Assembly: GCF_020410765.1 (NCBI RefSeq)
Contig: NZ_CP084541.1
Coordinates: 5,572,001-5,636,000, forward strand
Origin: Streptomyces marincola
GTDB taxonomy: Bacteria > Actinomycetota > Actinomycetes > Streptomycetales > Streptomycetaceae
Direction of reading: 5' to 3'
DNA: 64,000 nucleotides
Each line of letters opens with the position of its first letter. Position 1 is the first letter of the stretch. The position numbers and the translations under genes were made by a program. Below, one piece after another: positions 28,870 through 37,243 of this stretch. The notes beneath the pieces were generated by a model, which searched no databases, had not been told where the DNA came from, and was given only the letters and a program-made list of their open reading frames with translations.

Positions 28870-29457
28870 ATGGCGAAGACCGGTACCACGTCTCAGGGGC
28901 TGCGGGAGGCAATCGAACGCAGCGGCTACTACCCGGCGCTCGTCGCCGAGGCCGTGGAGGCGGCGGTGGGCCGGGAGCCCGTCGTCTCCTTCCTGGTGCA
29001 CCAGGAGACGACGTTCGACAGCAACGAGGTCCGCCGCCACGCCACGGTGCTGGTGCTCACCGGCACCCGGTTCATCGTGAGCCACACCGACGAGCAGTCC
29101 GCGGAGAGCACGCCCCCGGCGCCCTACGCCACCACCTCGACGGAGTCCGTGAAGCTGTCCCGGATCTCCTCCGTGGTGATCAGCCGCGTCGTCGCCGACC
29201 CGCAGTCGTACACGCCCGGCACGCTGCCCCGCGAGGTCGTGCTCACCATCGGCTGGGGCGCGGTGTCGCGCATCGACATGGAGCCCGCGAGCTGCGGCGA
29301 TCCCAACTGCGAGGCGGACCACGGCTACACGGGCTCCACGACGGCCGACGACCTGTCGCTGCGCATCAGTGAGGCCGGTGACGGGCCCGAGACCGTGCGG
29401 CAGACCCTGGAGTTCGCGCAGGCACTCTCCGAGGCGACGGCGGCGGCCGGCAGGTGA
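28870..29457 (+). CDS. DUF5998 family protein
   Basis: The 195-residue protein belongs to an actinobacterial family of unknown function. It begins MAKTGTTSQGLREAIERSGY, a helical segment, followed by strand-rich sequence such as VLVLTGTRFIVSHTDE, and contains two Cys in ASCGDPNCEADHGYTGSTT that may bind a metal. The fold may be PH-like, though this is only an impression from the strand pattern. A -10-like TAGGAT ends 7 nt before the ATG, supporting this start over an ATG 9 nt upstream. Its stop overlaps the GTG of the following phosphodiesterase gene, so the two are translationally coupled. Confidence 0.83.
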   Translation: MAKTGTTSQGLREAIERSGYYPALVAEAVEAAVGREPVVSFLVHQETTFDSNEVRRHATVLVLTGTRFIVSHTDEQSAESTPPAPYATTSTESVKLSRISSVVISRVVADPQSYTPGTLPREVVLTIGWGAVSRIDMEPASCGDPNCEADHGYTGSTTADDLSLRISEAGDGPETVRQTLEFAQALSEATAAAGR

Positions 29458-30647
29458 CGCACGCCCCCGCACACGACCCCCTGCCGCTCGACCCGCGCGA
29501 CGCGCCCGTGCCGCGCTACGGCTCCGGGTCGCTGGCCGATGTGCTGCCCGCGGCGCTCGCAGGACTCGAGGTCATGGCCCCGGGCACCGGGCTGATCCTG
29601 CCACCGGCGGACCGGGTGTGCCTCTTCCTCGTCGACGGCCTCGGCTGGGAGCTGCTGCGCGCCCACCCCGGCGAGGCCCCGTTCCTCAGCTCGCTGCTGC
29701 CCGGCTCACGGGCGGGCGACGGGGCGCCGATCACCAGCGGGTTCCCCGCCACCACCGCGACCTCGCTCGCGTCCGTCGGGACGGGCCTGGCGCCCGCGGC
29801 CCACGGCCTGGCCGGCTACAAGGTGCTCGACCCGGACACCGGCGAGACGATGAACCAGCTGCGCTGGGAGCCGTGGACGGAGCCGGCGGCCTGGCAGCCG
29901 CACCCCACGCTGTTCCAGGCGGCGCACGCGGCCGGGGTGGCGACCAGTCAGGTCACCGCGCCGCACTTCGAGCACACGCCGCTGACACGCGTCGCGCTCT
30001 CGGGCGGCACGTTCCTCGGGCGCCTGGACGCGGGGGAGCGCATGGACCTGGCGGCGTGCCGCCTCGCCGCGGCCGACCGCGCGCTCGTCTACACCTACTA
30101 CGCCGAGCTGGACGGGGCCGGCCACCGGTTCGGCGTCGACTCCGACGCCTGGCGCGGTCAGCTGGCCCACGTGGACGGCCTGGCCAGGCGGCTGGCCGAG
30201 CAACTGCCGCCGCGTTCCGTGCTGTACATCACCGGCGACCACGGGATGGTCGACGTGCCGAGCACGGAGGACGCCCGGTTCGACTTCGACGAGGACTGGG
30301 AGCTGCGGGCGGGCGTGGCACGGCTCGGCGGCGAGGGGCGGGCCCGCCACCTGTACGCGGTGCCGGGCGCCGCGCCCGACGTGTACGCGGTGTGGCGCGA
30401 GGTGCTGGCCGGGCACGCGTGGGTGGCCACCCGCGACGAGGCCGTGGAACTCGGCTGGTTCGGGCCGCCGGGGACGCCGCTCGCGGCGCGGGTGCGGCAG
30501 CGGATCGGCGACGTGGTCGTGGCCATGACGGGGAACTCCGCCGTCGTCGCGGGCGTCACCGAGCCCAAGGAGTCCGCCCTCATCGGCATGCACGGCTCGG
30601 TGACGCCCGCCGAGCAGCTGGTGCCGCTGCTCGAAGTACGCACCTGA
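29454..30647 (+). CDS. Alkaline phosphatase superfamily protein (nucleotide pyrophosphatase/phosphodiesterase type)
   Basis: The 397-residue protein is a metal-dependent phosphodiesterase. The first metal Asp is in VCLFLVDGLGWELLRAH, the catalytic Thr/Ser nucleophile region is FPATTATSLASVGTG, and further metal ligands are in YAELDGAGHRFGVDSD and ITGDHGMVDVP. Family members hydrolyse nucleotide or phospholipid-like diesters; the exact substrate is unclear. There is no signal peptide at the GTG start, so it seems cytoplasmic, unlike many secreted relatives. It overlaps DUF5998 by 4 nt and is followed by thymidine kinase after 16 nt, giving a three-gene operon. Confidence 0.9.
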   Translation: MTHAPAHDPLPLDPRDAPVPRYGSGSLADVLPAALAGLEVMAPGTGLILPPADRVCLFLVDGLGWELLRAHPGEAPFLSSLLPGSRAGDGAPITSGFPATTATSLASVGTGLAPAAHGLAGYKVLDPDTGETMNQLRWEPWTEPAAWQPHPTLFQAAHAAGVATSQVTAPHFEHTPLTRVALSGGTFLGRLDAGERMDLAACRLAAADRALVYTYYAELDGAGHRFGVDSDAWRGQLAHVDGLARRLAEQLPPRSVLYITGDHGMVDVPSTEDARFDFDEDWELRAGVARLGGEGRARHLYAVPGAAPDVYAVWREVLAGHAWVATRDEAVELGWFGPPGTPLAARVRQRIGDVVVAMTGNSAVVAGVTEPKESALIGMHGSVTPAEQLVPLLEVRT

Positions 30648-30663
30648 CCAGGAGTCGACAACG

Positions 30664-31344
30664 TTGGCCGAACTCGCCTTCTTCTCGGGCACGATGGACT
30701 GCGGAAAGAGCACCCTCGCGCTCCAGATCCAGCACAACCGCTCGGCCCGCGGCCTGAACGGGCTGATCTTCACCAGGAACGACCGGGCCGGCGCCGGGCG
30801 GCTGTCCTCCCGGCTCGGCCTGGTGACCGACGCCGTCGAGGCGGACGAGTCGTTCGACTTCCACGCCCACCTGGTCAAGTACCTCACCGCGGGCGGTCGC
30901 GTGGACTACGTGATCACCGACGAGTCCCAGTTCCTGTCGTCCGGGCAGGTCGACCAGCTGGCCCGCATCGTGGACGACCTGGGCATCGACGTGTTCGCGT
31001 TCGGCATCACCACCGACTTCAGAACGCGCCTCTTCCCCGGTTCGCAGCGCCTGATCGAGCTGGCGGACCGGGTGGAGGTGCTTCAGGTCGAGGCGCTGTG
31101 CTGGTGCGGCGCCCGCGCGACGCACAACGCGCGGACGGTGGACGGGCGGATGGTCGTGGAGGGCGCGCAGGTCGTCGTGGGCGACGTGGGCGCGGGCAAG
31201 GAGGTCGGCTACGAGGTGCTGTGCCGCAGGCACCACCGCCGCCGCCTGACCGCGGCGTCGGCCGGCGCGGGACCCCTCTCGCCCGACGTGCTGCCGGCCG
31301 AGGGCGTTCCGCAGTCGGCGGCGGCACCCGGCCGGCAGGGCTGA
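30664..31344 (+). CDS. tdk: Thymidine kinase
   Basis: This 226-residue enzyme phosphorylates thymidine in the salvage pathway. The P-loop is FFSGTMDCGKSTLALQIQ near residue 10, with the catalytic Asp/Glu in YVITDESQFLSSGQVDQL. The zinc-binding Cys are in EALCWCGARATHN and EVLCRRHH, as in type II thymidine kinases. Translation starts at TTG with AGGAG 9-10 nt upstream. The C-terminal 25 residues are a variable extension. It is the last gene of an operon with DUF5998 and the phosphodiesterase and converges with the VOC gene over a hairpin. Confidence 0.94.
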   Translation: MAELAFFSGTMDCGKSTLALQIQHNRSARGLNGLIFTRNDRAGAGRLSSRLGLVTDAVEADESFDFHAHLVKYLTAGGRVDYVITDESQFLSSGQVDQLARIVDDLGIDVFAFGITTDFRTRLFPGSQRLIELADRVEVLQVEALCWCGARATHNARTVDGRMVVEGAQVVVGDVGAGKEVGYEVLCRRHHRRRLTAASAGAGPLSPDVLPAEGVPQSAAAPGRQG

Positions 31345-31350
31345 GCCCCG

Positions 31351-31390
31351 CCGGCCGGTCCCGCGTCCCGCCGGATCAGCGACCGGCCGG
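31351..31390. terminator. Hairpin reaching into the 3' end of the VOC gene
   Basis: CCGGCCGGTC (31351-31360) pairs perfectly with GACCGGCCGG (31381-31390). The right arm lies inside the last codons of the VOC gene, so one hairpin may serve tdk and that gene. Confidence 0.6.
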
Positions 31391-32158
31391 GCGGATCACC
31401 GCGAACGGCGCCCCCTCGGGGTCGGTGACCCGGGCCCAGCGGCCGAAGGGCGACACCTGCGGCTCGCCGGCCCGTCGGCCCCCGAGGCGGTCGACCGTCT
31501 CAAGCGCCTCGTCGACGTCGGGCACCGCGAAGTACGTCAGCCAGTGCGGCCCCCGGTCGTGCGGCAGGGCGTCCGCGACGCCGCGGATGCCGGCGACCGG
31601 ACGGGTGCCGAGGCTCAGCGTCAGCTGGTCGCTGCCCGCGGGCACCGCGGGTTCCGGCGCGGCGTCGTACCCGAAGACCATCGAGTAGAACTTGCCGACG
31701 CCCGCGGTCTCCGCGGTGATCAGCTCGTTCCACTCGGGCGCCCCCGCGGGGTGGCGGACGGAACTCCGCCGGCGCGGGCCGCCCTGCCACAAGCCGAACG
31801 CCGCCCCGCTCGGGTCGGCGGCGATCGCCAGCCGGCCCACCCCCTCGACATCCAGCGGGCCCACCGCCACCGTCCCGCCGCACTCGCGGACCGCCGCGGC
31901 CGTGCCGTCGGCGTCCCGCGTCGCGATGTACGGCAGCCATGCCACGACGCGCCGCAGCCCGGGGGCGATCTCCCCGAGCCCCGCCACCGGGTGCCCGTCG
32001 CGCATCGCCCGGGCGTACAGGCCGAGTTGCGACGGCCCCTCCTCGAACTCCCAACCGAAAAGCTCGTGATAGAAAGCCTGGCTCGCGGCCAGGTCGTGGA
32101 CCATGAGACTCACCCAGCGATGTGTTCCGGAAACGGGCGGACTCGCTGCCTCGGTCAT
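31376..32158 (-). CDS. VOC-family protein with two glyoxalase-like domains
   Basis: The 260-residue protein contains two tandem vicinal-oxygen-chelate domains (about residues 10-125 and 140-255). The first begins HRWVSLMVHDLAASQAFYHE, the second EWNELITAETAGVGKFYSMV, each with the family's helix after the first strand. The tandem layout is like that of CFP30B/27 kDa antigen-type proteins. Metal ligands are not all obvious, so catalysis cannot be assigned. The ATG was chosen because AGGAGA lies 6-7 nt upstream; an in-frame ATG eight codons earlier lacks one. It diverges from the rhodanese gene by 84 nt. Confidence 0.88.
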   Translation of the reverse strand: MTEAASPPVSGTHRWVSLMVHDLAASQAFYHELFGWEFEEGPSQLGLYARAMRDGHPVAGLGEIAPGLRRVVAWLPYIATRDADGTAAAVRECGGTVAVGPLDVEGVGRLAIAADPSGAAFGLWQGGPRRRSSVRHPAGAPEWNELITAETAGVGKFYSMVFGYDAAPEPAVPAGSDQLTLSLGTRPVAGIRGVADALPHDRGPHWLTYFAVPDVDEALETVDRLGGRRAGEPQVSPFGRWARVTDPEGAPFAVIRPAGR

Positions 32159-32242
32159 CCTTCTCTTCTCCTGTCGGACCATCGCGCCACTGCCGTTGTC
32201 GCCCTCACGAGTCTCCCCCTGGTGCCCGGGGAGAATGGGCCC

Positions 32243-33082
32243 ATGACAGCAATGATCTCGGCAGCCGACCTGGCCCGCGCACTCGGCCCCGGAACGCCGC
32301 CCCACGAGCGTCCCGTTCTGCTCGACGTGCGCTGGCGGCTCGGCGGCCCGCCCGGCCGCCCGCAGTACGCGGCGGGGCACCTGCCGGGCGCCGTGTACGT
32401 CGACCTGGACACCGAGTTGGCCGCTCCGCCGGGGCCCGGCGGGCGGCACCCGCTGCCTGACCCCGAGCTCTTCGGCGCCGCGATGCGCCGCGCCGGGGTG
32501 TCGCACGGACGCCCCGTGGTGGTCTACGACGACGGGCAGGGCTGGGCGGCGGCCCGCGCCTGGTGGCTGCTGCGCTGGGCCGGGCACCCGCGGGTGCGCG
32601 TTCTGGACGGCGGTCTCGCCGCGTGGCAGGGCGCGCTCGACACCGGGGTGCCCGAGCCGCGGGAGGGCGACTTCGTCCCCGCGCCCGGCGCCCTGCCGGT
32701 CCTGGACGCCGACGGCGCCGCCCGCCTCGCCCGCGAGGGAGTGCTGCTCGACGCGCGCGCGGCCGAGCGCTACCGGGGCGAGGTGGAGCCGATCGATCCG
32801 GTCGGCGGGCACATCCCCGGCGCGGTGTCCGCGCCGACCACGGAGAACGCCGGGGCCGACGGCAGGCTGCGGCCCCGCGAGGAACTCGCCGCCCGCTACG
32901 CGGAGCTGGGCGCCGGGCCGGGCGTCGCGGTCGGCGTGTACTGCGGCTCAGGGGTCTCCGCGGCGCACGCGGTGCTCGCGCTGGCCGAGGCGGGCGTGGA
33001 GGCGGCCCTGTACCCCGGTTCGTGGAGCGAGTGGACCGCGGACCCCGGGCGGCCCGTCGCGACGGGCCAGGAGCCCGGCTGA
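32243..33082 (+). CDS. Rhodanese-type sulfurtransferase with two rhodanese domains
   Basis: This 279-residue protein transfers sulfur, typically from thiosulfate or 3-mercaptopyruvate to an acceptor. The N-terminal domain (about 10-130) is inactive, with Asp in place of the active Cys at VVVYDDGQGWAAARAWW. The C-terminal domain (about 150-275) has the active loop VYCGSGVSAAHAVLAL with Cys intact. Both contain the usual HIPGA/HLPGA motif. Translation starts at ATG 6 nt after a GAGAAT that could be a -10 element. It converges with sepH, with a perfect terminator hairpin between. Confidence 0.92.
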   Translation: MTAMISAADLARALGPGTPPHERPVLLDVRWRLGGPPGRPQYAAGHLPGAVYVDLDTELAAPPGPGGRHPLPDPELFGAAMRRAGVSHGRPVVVYDDGQGWAAARAWWLLRWAGHPRVRVLDGGLAAWQGALDTGVPEPREGDFVPAPGALPVLDADGAARLAREGVLLDARAAERYRGEVEPIDPVGGHIPGAVSAPTTENAGADGRLRPREELAARYAELGAGPGVAVGVYCGSGVSAAHAVLALAEAGVEAALYPGSWSEWTADPGRPVATGQEPG

Positions 33083-33087
33083 GGGCC

Positions 33088-33112
33088 GGTCCGGGGCGCC
33101 GGGCCCCGGACC
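33088..33112. terminator. Bidirectional terminator between rhodanese and sepH
   Basis: GGTCCGGGG (33088-33096) pairs perfectly with CCCCGGACC (33104-33112) over a 7-nt loop. It fills almost the whole 30-nt gap between two convergent genes. Confidence 0.75.
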
Positions 33113-34114
33113 TCAGTCCTTCTTCTTGCGGCGGGTGCCGAAGACGATCTCGTCCCAGCTCGGCACGGCGGCCCGGCGGCCCGGGCGGACGCCGTCGGCC
33201 TCCGCCTGCCGATCGGTGTTGCCGGTCAGCCGGTCCCTGTGCCCGCCGACCGAACGCGGCATCAGCACGTCCGCGTACGTGGACCCCGCGCTGGCCGCGG
33301 GCGCCTCGCGGCCGCGCGCCGACTCCTCGTCCTCCGGCTCCGCGCCGTCCGCGGCCGATCCGGGCGGCGGCGCGGCCTGCTCGGGGACCACCAGGTCGCC
33401 CCGGAAGCTCGGAACGGCTTCGAGGAGGCTGGTCAGCGAGTCCGTGTCGTTGTCCGCCGCGATCCTGGGCCCGGGCGGGCGCTCGCCGTCGCGCGGCAGC
33501 CTGGCGATGCGCGGCACGAACGGGGTGCTGGGCTCGGGCGTGTCGTCGCTCTCGCCCAGCAGGGCGCGCGCCTCGTCGTCCACGGCCTGCACCAGCCGCC
33601 GCGGCGGGTCGTAGGTCCAGCTCGCCGAGTGCGTCTCGCCCGCCACGCGGTAGACGAGCAGCACCTCCCACGTGCCGTCGTCCCGGCGCCAGGAGTCCCA
33701 GCGCACCGCGTCCTTGTCCGCGCCGCGCAGCATCAGCCGCTCGGTGACCGCGTCGCCGAGCTGGGGGCCCGCGCTCTCGCCCGGGCGCCGCACGGGGGTC
33801 TTGCGGGCCCGCTCGGCCATGAAGGCGCGCTCGGCGAGCACCGGGCCCTCGAAGCGGCGCACGCGCTCCACGGGGATGCCGGCGAACTGGGCCACCTCCT
33901 CGGCCGTGGCGCCGGCCCGTATGCGCGCCTGGATGTCGCGCGGGCGCAGGTGGTTCTCGACCTCGATCTCGATCTGGCCGAGTCTGGCCCTGTCGTTCCT
34001 GACGGCGGCACGCAGCCGCTCGTCGATGGGCAGTGTGTACTCCGTGTTGTCGGCAGCCTTGAGCACCAGGCGTGTGCCGTCATTGCTCACGGCCACGACA
34101 CGCAGTTCGGGCAC
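33113..34114 (-). CDS. sepH: Septation protein SepH (DUF3071 family)
   Basis: The 333-residue protein corresponds to SepH, which binds FtsZ and promotes its assembly at sporulation and vegetative septa in actinobacteria. The conserved N-terminal domain (about residues 1-170) begins MPELRVVAVSNDGTRLVLKA and contains a helix-turn-helix-like segment, GATAEEVAQFAGIPVERVRR. The central WDSWRRDDGTWEVLLVYRV and ASWTYDPPRR blocks complete the DUF3071 region. The C-terminal half is disordered-looking and rich in Pro, Glu and Ser, ending in a basic KKKD. It converges with the rhodanese gene and diverges from ferrochelatase across a 526-nt gap. Confidence 0.94.
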   Translation of the reverse strand: MPELRVVAVSNDGTRLVLKAADNTEYTLPIDERLRAAVRNDRARLGQIEIEVENHLRPRDIQARIRAGATAEEVAQFAGIPVERVRRFEGPVLAERAFMAERARKTPVRRPGESAGPQLGDAVTERLMLRGADKDAVRWDSWRRDDGTWEVLLVYRVAGETHSASWTYDPPRRLVQAVDDEARALLGESDDTPEPSTPFVPRIARLPRDGERPPGPRIAADNDTDSLTSLLEAVPSFRGDLVVPEQAAPPPGSAADGAEPEDEESARGREAPAASAGSTYADVLMPRSVGGHRDRLTGNTDRQAEADGVRPGRRAAVPSWDEIVFGTRRKKKD

Positions 34115-34640
34115 GAGGACCTCCCGGTGGTGCCTGCCGACGTCACGTACGTCGCTGCTCCCGCTGGACGAGTGTGACCTGCCCGGGCGCAGCGTGCCAC
34201 AACCTTGCCGACTTGCCCGGCGTGTCGGGCCGGGGTCCTGAGCCGCCGTTATGGCACAGTCACCACTTTGCCACGTGTGGTGACCGGCGCGAACGATGTC
34301 CGCACACGGGTGCCGCCCGGGGCCAGGACCCGGAATTTCACACTACTCCATTGGGGCCACCCCAACAGGGCGCCGCGCCATGGAAGTTTTCCCCGGGCCA
34401 GGGATGTTGACGCGGCCCGCGCCCGGCCGATCTCCCTTCGTAAGGGTGACAAGTTTCACAGAGGGGGCGGTTCGGGAGCTTCCGCTGCCCCGGTCGGGCG
34501 CCGTTCGGGGACAACCGCACACGGTGTGCGCGAAGCGGCAAATGGTGGAACTTCCCGCGAAGAAACCGTGCGCGGAACGTGAGCGCTGTTCCGGGGCGGT
34601 GCCGTGGGGCCGGCCCGGTGCGGGTGGCAGGATCGGGGAC
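34115..34640. other. Divergent intergenic region between sepH and ferrochelatase
   Basis: This 526-nt gap is the longest in the window. It holds a 26-bp inverted-repeat site (34259-34284) and a small TTGGGG/CCCCAA hairpin (34351-34365), plus scattered A/T-richer patches. An open frame at 34205-34582 lacks a convincing ribosome binding site and has shadow-like composition; I do not call it. Confidence 0.5.
34259..34284. repeat. Inverted repeat, candidate operator
   Basis: GTCACCAC (34259-34266) and GTGGTGAC (34277-34284) form a perfect 8-bp inverted repeat with a 10-nt spacer, about 145 nt upstream of the sepH start. The spacing of two helical turns between centres suits a dimeric regulator. 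Confidence 0.5.
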
Positions 34641-35768
34641 ATGGACCGCGCCATCGACCCGCATCCGTACGACGCCCTGCTGCTGTTGTCCTTCGGCGGC
34701 CCGGAAGGCCCCGACGACGTGCTGCCGTTCCTGGAGAACGTCACCAGGGGCCGCGGCATCCCCCGTGAACGTCTGGCCGAAGTGGGCGCGCACTATCACC
34801 TCTTCGGAGGCGTCAGCCCCATCAACGAGCAGAACCGGACACTGCTCGCCGCGCTGCGCGCCGACTTCGCGGCGCACGGCCTCGACCTGCCGGTCCACTG
34901 GGGCAACCGGAACTGGGGCCCGTACCTCACCGACACCCTGCGGGAGATGGTCCGTGCGGGCCACCGCCGCGTCCTGGTGTTCGCGACGAGCGCCTACGCG
35001 TCCTACTCGGGCTGCCGGCAGTACCGCGAGGACCTGGCGGGGGCACTCGCCACGCTCACCGCGGAGGGCCTCAAGCCCCCGCGGATCGACAAGCTGCGGC
35101 ACTACTTCAACCACCCCGGGTTCCTGACGACGATGACCGACGGCGTCCTCGACGCCCTGGCCCGGCTGCCCGAGGACGTGCGCGACGGCGCGCACCTGGC
35201 GTTCACCACCCACTCCATCCCGGACTCGGCGGCCGACACCTCGGGCCCGCCCGCCTCGCACGGTCCCGGCGGCGCCTACGTCGCCCAGCACCTGGACGCG
35301 GCCCGCCACATCGCGGACGCGGTGCGCGCGGCCACCGGCACCGAGCGCCCCTGGCGGCTGGTGTACCAGTCCCGCAGCGGCGCGCCGCACATCCCGTGGC
35401 TTGAGCCCGACATCGGCGACCACCTGGCCGAGCTGCACGCCTCGGGCGCCCCCGCCGTGGTGATGGTGCCGATCGGGTTCGTGTCGGACCACATGGAGGT
35501 CCTGTACGACCTCGACACGGAGGCCATGGCCACCGCCGCGGAACTCGGCCTGCCCGCCGTGCGGTCGGCGACCGTCGGCGCCGACCCGCGGTTCGTCGCC
35601 GCGGTGCGGGACCTCGTGCTCGAACGGGCGGCCACCGAGCGGGGCGAGACCCCCGCGCGCTGCGCGCTGGGCGCGCTGGGACCGAGCCACGACCTGTGCC
35701 CCGTCGGTTGCTGCCCGGGCCGCCGGGCCCTGCCCGCCGCCGCCGGCGCCGACAGCCCCTACGCCTGA
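34641..35768 (+). CDS. hemH: Ferrochelatase (coproporphyrin ferrochelatase type)
   Basis: The 375-residue enzyme inserts iron into a porphyrin; in actinobacteria this is coproporphyrin III, so the name CpfC also applies. The N-terminal [20 protein letters not shown] is the family signature. The catalytic His and neighbouring residues lie in [14 protein letters not shown], and the metal-site Glu is in [20 protein letters not shown]. Cys residues at 125, 341, 353, 357 and 358 fit the [2Fe-2S] cluster reported for several actinobacterial ferrochelatases, though I cannot tell which four are ligands. The ATG follows CAGGAT by 7 nt, so the mRNA may be leaderless. An inositol monophosphatase gene follows after 9 nt. 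Confidence 0.95.
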   Translation: MDRAIDPHPYDALLLLSFGGPEGPDDVLPFLENVTRGRGIPRERLAEVGAHYHLFGGVSPINEQNRTLLAALRADFAAHGLDLPVHWGNRNWGPYLTDTLREMVRAGHRRVLVFATSAYASYSGCRQYREDLAGALATLTAEGLKPPRIDKLRHYFNHPGFLTTMTDGVLDALARLPEDVRDGAHLAFTTHSIPDSAADTSGPPASHGPGGAYVAQHLDAARHIADAVRAATGTERPWRLVYQSRSGAPHIPWLEPDIGDHLAELHASGAPAVVMVPIGFVSDHMEVLYDLDTEAMATAAELGLPAVRSATVGADPRFVAAVRDLVLERAATERGETPARCALGALGPSHDLCPVGCCPGRRALPAAAGADSPYA

Positions 35769-35777
35769 GGAGGCCCC

Positions 35778-36680
35778 GTGAGCGAGACCACACCGGAAGC
35801 CGCACCGCGGACCGCCCAGGACGACGGGCGGGAGGACGCGCGGCCGGCGGAGTCCGGCGGCGCCCAGGACCTGAACGCCGAGCTGCTCGCCCTCGCCCTT
35901 GAGGCCGCGCACCGGGCCGGGCGCCTGCTGCGCGACGGCCGCCCGGCCGACCTGGGCGTCAAGGCCACCAAGTCGAGCCCCATCGACGTCGTCACCGAGA
36001 TGGACCTCGCGGCGGAGCGGCTGATCACCGGCTTCCTGACCGGCCGCAGGCCCGATGACGCGCTGCTGGGCGAGGAGGGCGGCCTGAGCACCGGCACCAG
36101 CGGCGTCCGGTGGATCGTCGACCCGCTGGACGGCACCGTCAACTACCTCTACGGGCTGCCGCAGTGGGCGGTCTCCATCGCCGCCGAGGCGGACGGCGAG
36201 ACGGTGGCCGCCGCCGTCGAGGTGCCGATGCGCGGCGAGACCTACTGGGCGGTGCGCGGCGGCGGCGCGTTCCGCCGCACCGCGGCCGGTGAGCAGGCGC
36301 TGCGGCCCCGGCCGTCGCCGCCGCTCGACCAGGCGCTGATCGGCACCGGGTTCAACTACGTGGCCGCGATGCGCGCCGGGCAGGCCGCGGTCGCCGCCCG
36401 GCTCGTCCCGCGGGTGCGGGACATCCGCCGTTCCGGCTCCGCGGCGGTCGACCTGTGCGACGTGGCGGGCGGCCGGCTCGACGGCTTCTACGAACGCGGC
36501 CTGTCGCCGTGGGACTTCGCGGCCGGGGACCTCATCGTCCGTGAGGCGGGGGCCAGGACCGGCGGCCGGCCGGGAGGCCGGCCGGACGGCGACCTGACCG
36601 TGGCGGCGTCCGAAGGGGTCTTCGCCGAACTCCAGCCGCTGCTCGACGAGCTGGGCGCCTGGCACGACCGGCACGGGTGA
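35778..36680 (+). CDS. Inositol monophosphatase family protein
   Basis: The 300-residue protein is a Mg-dependent, lithium-sensitive-type phosphatase. The metal-binding motifs are GEEGGLSTGTSGVRWIVDP followed by LDGTVNYLYG, and the second signature is WDFAAGDLIVREAGA near residue 250. Family members hydrolyse inositol phosphates, fructose-1,6-bisphosphate, histidinol phosphate or PAP, so the substrate is open. The first 35 residues are a Thr/Ala/Glu-rich extension. Translation starts at GTG with GAGGAGG upstream. It sits 9 nt after ferrochelatase, probably in the same transcript, and ends at a perfect terminator. Confidence 0.92.
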   Translation: MSETTPEAAPRTAQDDGREDARPAESGGAQDLNAELLALALEAAHRAGRLLRDGRPADLGVKATKSSPIDVVTEMDLAAERLITGFLTGRRPDDALLGEEGGLSTGTSGVRWIVDPLDGTVNYLYGLPQWAVSIAAEADGETVAAAVEVPMRGETYWAVRGGGAFRRTAAGEQALRPRPSPPLDQALIGTGFNYVAAMRAGQAAVAARLVPRVRDIRRSGSAAVDLCDVAGGRLDGFYERGLSPWDFAAGDLIVREAGARTGGRPGGRPDGDLTVAASEGVFAELQPLLDELGAWHDRHG

Positions 36681-36710
36681 GGCGGCGCGCGCGGGACGCG
36701 CGCACGGAAA

Positions 36711-36738
36711 GCGCCCCCGGGAAAGGTCCCGGGGGCGC
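36711..36738. terminator. Perfect hairpin terminator
   Basis: GCGCCCCCGGGA (36711-36722) pairs perfectly with TCCCGGGGGCGC (36727-36738) around an AAGG loop. It separates the convergent inositol monophosphatase gene and the small 53-residue gene. Confidence 0.85.
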
Positions 36739-36753
36739 CGAGGTCGTGCGGCT

Positions 36754-36915
36754 CTAGACGACGGACACGCCGTGCTCCGCCGCCAGTCGGCGCAGGTCGT
36801 CCAGCTCGGCCTGCTCCACGTCCATGGTGAACACGTCTCCGGCCTCACGAGCGCGGTGCAGATCGGACTCGGTGCTTTCGATTCGCTGAAGGATGCCAGC
36901 GGTGAACGCGTCCAA
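36754..36915 (-). CDS. Small conserved actinobacterial protein, unknown function
   Basis: This 53-residue protein starts at TTG with GAGGGGG upstream. It is predicted to be almost entirely helical, with charged heptad-like spacing in ESTESDLHRAREAGDVF and MDVEQAELDDLRRLAAEHGV. A similar small protein sits beside the CutRS genes in other streptomycetes, as far as I remember; I cannot name a family. A longer in-frame extension upstream is Arg/Pro-rich and does not look coding. It shares the region upstream of cutR and converges with the inositol monophosphatase gene. Confidence 0.65.
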   Translation of the reverse strand: MDAFTAGILQRIESTESDLHRAREAGDVFTMDVEQAELDDLRRLAAEHGVSVV

Positions 36916-37243
36916 GGTGCGCCCCCTCGTCTCAGATCGGCGGCACTGGGGGGTGCCGGGGTGGGTGCGGCCACAGCGGACCCTCGAACGGTCGGCAGCG
37001 CGGGTGACGGCTTGCCGCCCTCTCGGGCGTGGTCGCGGGGTGTGTGCCTGTCCTCCCCGGTGGGCCCGGACGGGAAACATGGGCGCGGGAAGAAATCCGC
37101 GGCCGTCCTCCGTCCGGCGCACTTACCGGTCGTTTACCGGGGTGCGGGGGAGTATGGGCATGGGACCGGCCGGCCGGCGGCCCGCCAGGCGACCCGATGA
37201 CGGGGCCTGGGTTTCTGAGATCTCCCGAGAGAGGGGCCAGGAC
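36916..37243. other. Upstream region of cutR
   Basis: This 328-nt divergent region precedes cutR. Apart from a perfect 7-bp direct repeat (37123-37140) I see GC-rich sequence without a gene. A TATGGG near 37153 could be part of the cutR promoter. Confidence 0.5.
37123..37140 (+). promoter_or_regulatory. Direct repeat, candidate OmpR-class operator
   Basis: TTACCGG occurs twice, starting at 37123 and 37134, exactly 11 bp apart. This is the geometry bound by OmpR/PhoB-type regulators, and CutR is of that class, so autoregulation is plausible. It lies 104 bp upstream of the cutR start. Confidence 0.5.

Noticed and set aside
34205..34582. 125-residue open frame in the sepH-hemH gap
   Set aside because: It has no convincing ribosome binding site, its composition resembles chance frames in GC-rich DNA, and a candidate operator lies inside it.
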